The translations under genes and the position numbers were made by a program. Of a DNA stretch of 64,000 nt, positions 59,201-64,000 are shown one piece after another. Under the pieces are notes generated by a model, which worked only from the letters and a program-made list of their open reading frames with translations, was not told the DNA's origin and did no database searches. Source of the DNA: Oscarella lobularis (lineage: Eukaryota > Porifera > Homoscleromorpha > Homosclerophorida > Oscarellidae); NCBI RefSeq assembly GCF_947507565.1, contig NC_089176.1, forward strand, positions 2,108,001-2,172,000. The letters run 5' to 3'. How positions within the stretch are numbered: position 1 is the stretch's first letter; the number at the start of each line of letters is the position of its first letter.

Positions 59201-62200
59201 TTTTTTCCGTCGATAACTGTCATCATCGTCATCATCGTCATCATCGTCATCAAAATCAATAACTGGCTGATCGATTATCTCGTCGTTAAGCACGATCAAA
59301 GACAACTGATTGTTAGTTACAGCATCCGTATCAAATTGGTTCTGTAAGACTGGAACGGCCAAAGATATCGTGCTATCTTCCAAGTCGCCACCGGTCACTT
59401 CTCTTTTCTCTTGCTCGGCTTGAGCGCCACTGTTGTGCGTGATAACCAGCGACTCTCCCTTCTCAATAAAACACACGTCAACCGCGCCGGAAGGCACTCT
59501 TACGGATCTATCAAGTTCCAAGGCGACACCGTACATCACTGGAATACCTTCGAAAGTTATGTCTTGAGTTTGCGGCATCTCAATGAAATCTAACTTGCAG
59601 CTGAAACCCGGTTTGGCAACGCAGCGTAGGACTGACAAGGATTCGATTTCGTTCTGAACAAACGAGACAACGCCAGCGACGTTTTCACCGATGGTCAAAA
59701 TCTGACTTGGTTTGACAACGTCCACAGGCAAGTCACCTGGTTGGTATTTACTCTCCGCTTCAATGAAACCACTGAAGTCAGTCAAATATCCAGCAATCCA
59801 TCCTTTCTGATCCCCATCATCAAATTCATGATGTTCTGGCAAGGGCTCGCCCGTTAGTACATTGCCCTCGCTATCGAAAAAGTCAGCAATCCAAAGGTAG
59901 CTTTCGTTTGCTGCATAAAACATTCCAGTTCCAAAAGAGTCGGTATATTCTGCCAACGTCATTTGGATATCGACTGGAGGCGTTTCTTCTGTGAGTGGTA
60001 ACAAAGACTCTTTGAGTATGCCGTACAGTATACCGACCGTTCCAACGTCCTGTATGCTGTGAAGACCATGAATGTAAACCCAATCTGCAATAACAAGAAC
60101 ACCAAAAGGTCCTCGAACGGCATTTCCGCTGTCGTCAAATACTCTATAGATTCGAACAATGTCACCAGATCCCTTTTCTTGAACAACTAGCAGATTCGGA
60201 TCTTCTACCTTGTCCTCGGTTCCAAACATAGACAGCAGGTAATGCGTGCCGTCTTGGTCAATAGGAGTAATTCCTTGAACTTGATAGTTTTCAAACAACC
60301 CAGGAATCAGTGTTCTATCTCGTTCAAGTACGGTTAGATGAGTGTACTTGACTTTGAAGACGATATTTCGGTACGCATCGGTAGATCGAGGTAGAACTTG
60401 AACGCACGTAGTGTTAGAGCAGTACGGTAGCTCCGATGGATCTTCTAACGTTCCTGGCTCCAACCCGGTATCTATTAGAAGAATCGTGTCAACCCAGTCT
60501 CGAACACTGCTCAGAAGTTCGAGCGGCTTCGTTTCTAGCCATAGTATTGCGCCTTCAATTTGCCTCACGATTTTGTTGTTGACGAATTCCTTAATGTCGG
60601 AGACGATTGTTCGAAAGCTGAGAACAACGTTTGTTGCAAAACGCAAAACAGGAAAGATAGCGTCTTCAACTAAACTCTCTAGTTCACGAGCTACAGATTC
60701 AGCACTTCTGATAATCTTCTTAGCTGGGTCCAGAATGTACTTGGACGCATCAAGAACCGTAAAGAAGCTACACAACTTTTTCAAATTCTCAGAGAAGTCC
60801 CGGGCCACGTTCAGCACGGTGTCAACAGCACCAAGTATCGTGTCACTGACGTCGTGCCACGCGTCTTTTCCCAGCTTTACCAATGCGTTAAGGTCCTTGA
60901 CGAGAGGGAAGCCGCTTACGAGCGAAGTGCAAGAAGCACCACCGATCTCGTTTCTGTCTTCCTTGGGCACAAGCACGTTTAAAGCGGTCGTTGCTAAGTC
61001 AATAACGTTTACTGTTGCATTTGACGACGCGAAGTCTATCAGAGACTGAAGTCTTGTCGTCACTTTTACTATAATATCCTGCAAAACTTCGACGTACTTG
61101 TTGACTTCACCCATGATGCTGAGGAATTGATCAAGAAATCCTATGTCTTCTAAAATGCTTTCAGCCGAAATCAGTAACTTTTCCAAGCTGTCGGTAAACA
61201 TCTGTTTCAGGCACAGTGTGCCCTCAACGCAATCCATATCAACATATGTCGCCCAGTCGCCCGTGTAAACATCTGTCAACTCGTACAGAGCATTAAGAAA
61301 ATTCGAAAGTTTCGTGGCAAGCGACGAAATTGGCCCCAAAGCCGCCGCTGTAGTATCAATTAGCTTTTGGCTCACGCTGTTCGTCGTCGCATTGACGAGA
61401 GCGTTCCAACTACTCTGAATGCCTGTGATTTTCGTACCGTAGTTCATAACGACGTCAACCAGTCCGCTGAAAGAGCAAGACGAATGTAGAATAGATTTTA
61501 ATTTCTCGGAAAGGTTCTGGATGTTTCCCAAGGTGCTAATGATGAAGTTTTCTATTTTGTCTACTAAAGACATGACGTTGGAAATGATGTCTTGAACAAG
61601 TTGGAAACCGTCCGAAAGATAGTTCATGGCCACCGTCCCAGCTTGCAGTAGGGCTTCCGATAGTTTATTCAGCAATTCCACGAGGATGGAACGAAATTTG
61701 TCAAATCCAAAAAGAATCAAGTTCAGAACTTTATCACGCACTTTCTCGGCCGCGGATACGAATTTGTCGGAATTAGTCAAAAATTCCAGTACAGAATATA
61801 TCCATCCTGCAACGTTCAACGTCGTATCGAGCACGGTATCCATGACGTTTTTCAATGTTTCTATTCCCGGAACACCGCTCAGTGTCACCGCTACCAAATC
61901 TGTGACATTCTTTGCCAAATTGACAAATTCTATAAATTCTTTGCTTCCGTTGAGGTACTTCTCTGACAAAGTCACATAGCCTTCAAACCATACAACGAAA
62001 TCGTCCAGATTTGCAGCGAGAGTTTCGTTGACAGTTTCAACAAACGACGAAGCAAAATCGTCAAAGCGAGTCAGTACCTCGTCTTCAACAAAGCTCGTCA
62101 CTAGCCCAACTCCTCTTTCTAACAGGTCTTGACTCATTTCAAATACGTCTACTGTATTGAGCAAAGAAGTATTGAACGGTAGAGCGCCGAATATCTCTTG

Positions 62201-64000
62201 AGATGCGTTTCGTAGAAAGCCTACAATTCTCGCAGATAGGTCAGTCATCGCGTCATAGCATACATTCCTGGCAACGTCGACGTAACTTTCTACTGTGGCC
62301 AGCGTTGTATTAACCACACCGCAAACCTCATTTTCTACAGACTTGATGGCATTCGTTATATATTCCAATCCGGCATCGACTAAGCCTGAACTCAACATCG
62401 ACTTCAAACCGAGCTGCTGAATGACGTTCGTTATTTGAGTGACGACAGAATAACCGCTCAGCTGACTCTGAAGATCCTGTACTACGCCTCTAGAAATATT
62501 CAATGCAGATTGCATGCTTGTAACGATCACTTGGAACTGGTTCACCAGCTGCTTAGCAAGAGCTTCGCCGGCCGAAAAACCGTTACGAAAACCGTCAACT
62601 ATCCTCATTCCGGCGTCGTGAAAAGTGGTAAGATTTTTTGACATGACAAGAATTTCGTAAATTGTGGAGAGTCCAGCCGATTCTATCACGCCAGAAAGTT
62701 TTTCAGAAAAACCGGTGAGACTAGAGAGGATAGCAAAACCATCCAAGCTAACAGATACATTGAAGTTGAGCAATTGATCAGCCGCCTGACAGACAGTTGA
62801 ACCAAACACCGTAGCTGGATCGTCCGGAAAAGAGTCGACGACTTCGGTGATAGAGTTAACGACGCCCGTTACATTGGAAACATAATTGTCCATCCGATCG
62901 ATGGGATCGGTGATGTACGCGACGACCGAGTCGCACAGCGCCGTTAGATTTTGGAGTTTCTGCGTCACAAACGAATTCACGATCTCTTCGAGTCTTCCTA
63001 TGATTTGGTCAGCCAAATCAAGATCACGAAGCTTCAATACGTAGCCCTCTACTGTGTCGATAAACGACTCGGCCACGTAGCTAGCATTAATAGCCATGTC
63101 AAGCATTTCGACGCCCTGATTGATACCGTCAATTATTGGCGAAATAGGAGCAATGAGGCGGCTGATATCCGTGAACGTTTCCTCGAGAAAGTCGAGCACG
63201 TAGAGCACTACTTCGACCAAGGGTGCAATAGCATTTCGAACTTCTCCGACAAGTTTAACAGCCGTGTCCAAGACTACGTTTAGCAAGTTCGAGAGTATGT
63301 CATTCTTGAAGGCGACTCCAGCGGTAAAAATCACCTGTGCGTCAACCAGCTCGACGTCGAGAAAGAACATGTGAAGTCTGGCTTCGGCTTCATTGTGACA
63401 GTCGACGTCGAACTGTCCGTCGAATATAGATAGATATATTCGTACTAGATTTCGAAACTCAGCCCTTAGACTTGCTTTCATCTCCGATACTCCGAAGTCT
63501 ACGGAGTACGTTTTGTCGATTCCGAAATCCTTATCGACAAGAGGCTGCAATGGATCGATGTAATCCAGCGACCTCTTCACCAACCTCTCCTTGATGTCTC
63601 GTACCGAACGCAGTCTTTCTCCTCTCTCAAAAGCGTCGAGAGAAACGGGATCCTCGCGTGCGGAGAAAAACTTTCGAAGAATCGACTCGGAGTGAAGACC
63701 CTGATTGATAGATCGGTGATATAAAGCGACGAGACTTTCAACGGCCTCCGACGACAACTCTTCAGCGCGTTCAGACATCGCCTTGACAGCGGAACGATGT
63801 TCTTCGACCGTACAGCTAGAATTCCTTACGCTCTCGACGTAAATCGGTTCGACATCGCTCCAGTTGAAGTGACGCAACCCGAATAGAGCGGCCGACCGCA
63901 CGCTGCCCGAAGGGTGCTGAGAAAGATCGACTAAAGTCGCGAGGCTTCCGTTATGGGCCGCGCTTCCTATAGCTCTCGCGTACGTCGCCACGTGGGCATC
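41234..64000 (-). CDS. Giant extracellular matrix-type protein, 5' partial
   Basis: The gene enters from the right edge already open and ends at TAA 41236-41234, giving over 7000 residues. The first exon here (64000 to about 47126) is about 16.9 kb. It encodes HEAT-like repeats resembling the lipovitellin/MTP helical domain, about 900 residues of amphipathic helices, a beta-rich part, poly-Asp with RRKKR, a hydrophobic beta domain, and about 30 Fn3-like modules of about 105 residues ending VDxTxP. Exons downstream give Calx-beta domains ([15 protein letters not shown]), a cadherin repeat, Cys-rich CPPGTYS repeats, a thrombospondin type 3 motif ([14 protein letters not shown]), EGF, two cadherin repeats (DQNDNAPQF), a DUF4215 motif ([17 protein letters not shown]), and modules with VNDxP and [13 protein letters not shown]. 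Exons traced include 45199-45035, 44981-43965, 43943-43618, 41779-41435 and 41377-41234. Those at 41800-43350 are incomplete, and one gene rather than two is inference. No membrane segment is seen, so it is probably secreted. Confidence 0.7.
47380..58590 (-). repeat. Array of about 30 Fn3-like modules inside the giant gene
   Basis: Each module has a W near its start, DxES or similar, YxWxIGT, an aromatic-rich VxVxAxNxAGL strand and the end motif (L/V)(V/I)DxTxP, followed by FDG. Modules run from about 58590 to 49625. A non-repeat insert rich in cysteine (about 49600-48080) follows, and then two more modules (48030-47380). Modules are diverged from each other, so the array is old. A single uninterrupted exon carries all of them. 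Confidence 0.75.
59185..59258 (-). other. Poly-Asp tract followed by a furin-type site
   Basis: A run of repeated tca/tcg codon complements encodes eleven Asp in a row, preceded by IDF and followed by [16 protein letters not shown] fits the furin consensus RxxR/RxKR. At the DNA level this is a 12-bp tandem repeat (catcatcgtcat) and thus length-unstable. Confidence 0.7.

Noticed and set aside
59219-59256. CRISPR-like or satellite array
   Set aside because: It is an in-frame Asp codon run within the giant gene, with no spacers.

Overview
The window reads as nuclear DNA of a marine invertebrate, most likely a non-bilaterian such as a sponge. Genes are closely packed on both strands and introns are short (mostly 40-100 bp, GT-AG). 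Several gene products are secreted, animal-type domain mosaics (CUB, CCP, MAM, trefoil, Calx-beta, cadherin, EGF), and there is an animal FAS/PKS-like megasynthase. The sponge assignment (perhaps a homoscleromorph) is inference from this style; nothing here fixes the species.

Layout. 0.2-2.9 kb (-): secreted WxxW-CUB-MAM protein with a Cys-rich tail. 4.3-6.1 kb (-): P-loop ATPase whose Walker A is split by an intron. 7.1-9.1 kb (-): kinesin-like motor with a DEP-like domain and a C-terminal CaaX-like tetrapeptide, head-to-head with a PLD6/Zucchini-type phospholipase D (9.3-10.1 kb, +). 10.7-17.7 kb: four related intronless rhodopsin-like GPCR genes, one on + and three on -, carried in tandem segmental duplications that also hold broken pieces of a GH31 glucosidase gene and of the first GPCR. 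18.3-21.1 kb (+): the longest GH31 copy, itself broken by two in-frame TAGs and a frameshift. 22.6-26.0 kb (+): a complement factor B-like protein whose serine protease triad and VWA metal site are both altered. 26.4-27.3 kb: gene fragments and inverted repeats. 27.4-29.1 kb (-): arylsulfatase. 29.9-30.3 kb (+): small ten-cysteine secreted protein. 31.16-31.49 kb: inverted-repeat element. 31.9-40.1 kb (+): KS-AT-DH-(degenerate ER)-KR-ACP-TE megasynthase. 41.2-64.0 kb (-): a giant extracellular protein running off the right edge, most of it in a single exon of about 16.9 kb.

How genes relate. The pairing kinesin/PLD6 suggests a shared promoter. The GPCR cluster is best explained by repeated duplication of a head-to-head GPCR-glucosidase pair, with the glucosidase half decaying in each copy. 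Several products (complement-like protein, WxxW-CUB-MAM protein, giant matrix protein, arylsulfatase, small Cys-rich protein) act outside the cell or in the secretory pathway. Their modules are joined mainly at phase 1 introns, the usual mark of domain shuffling. No tRNA, rRNA, CRISPR array or bacterial-type operon was seen.
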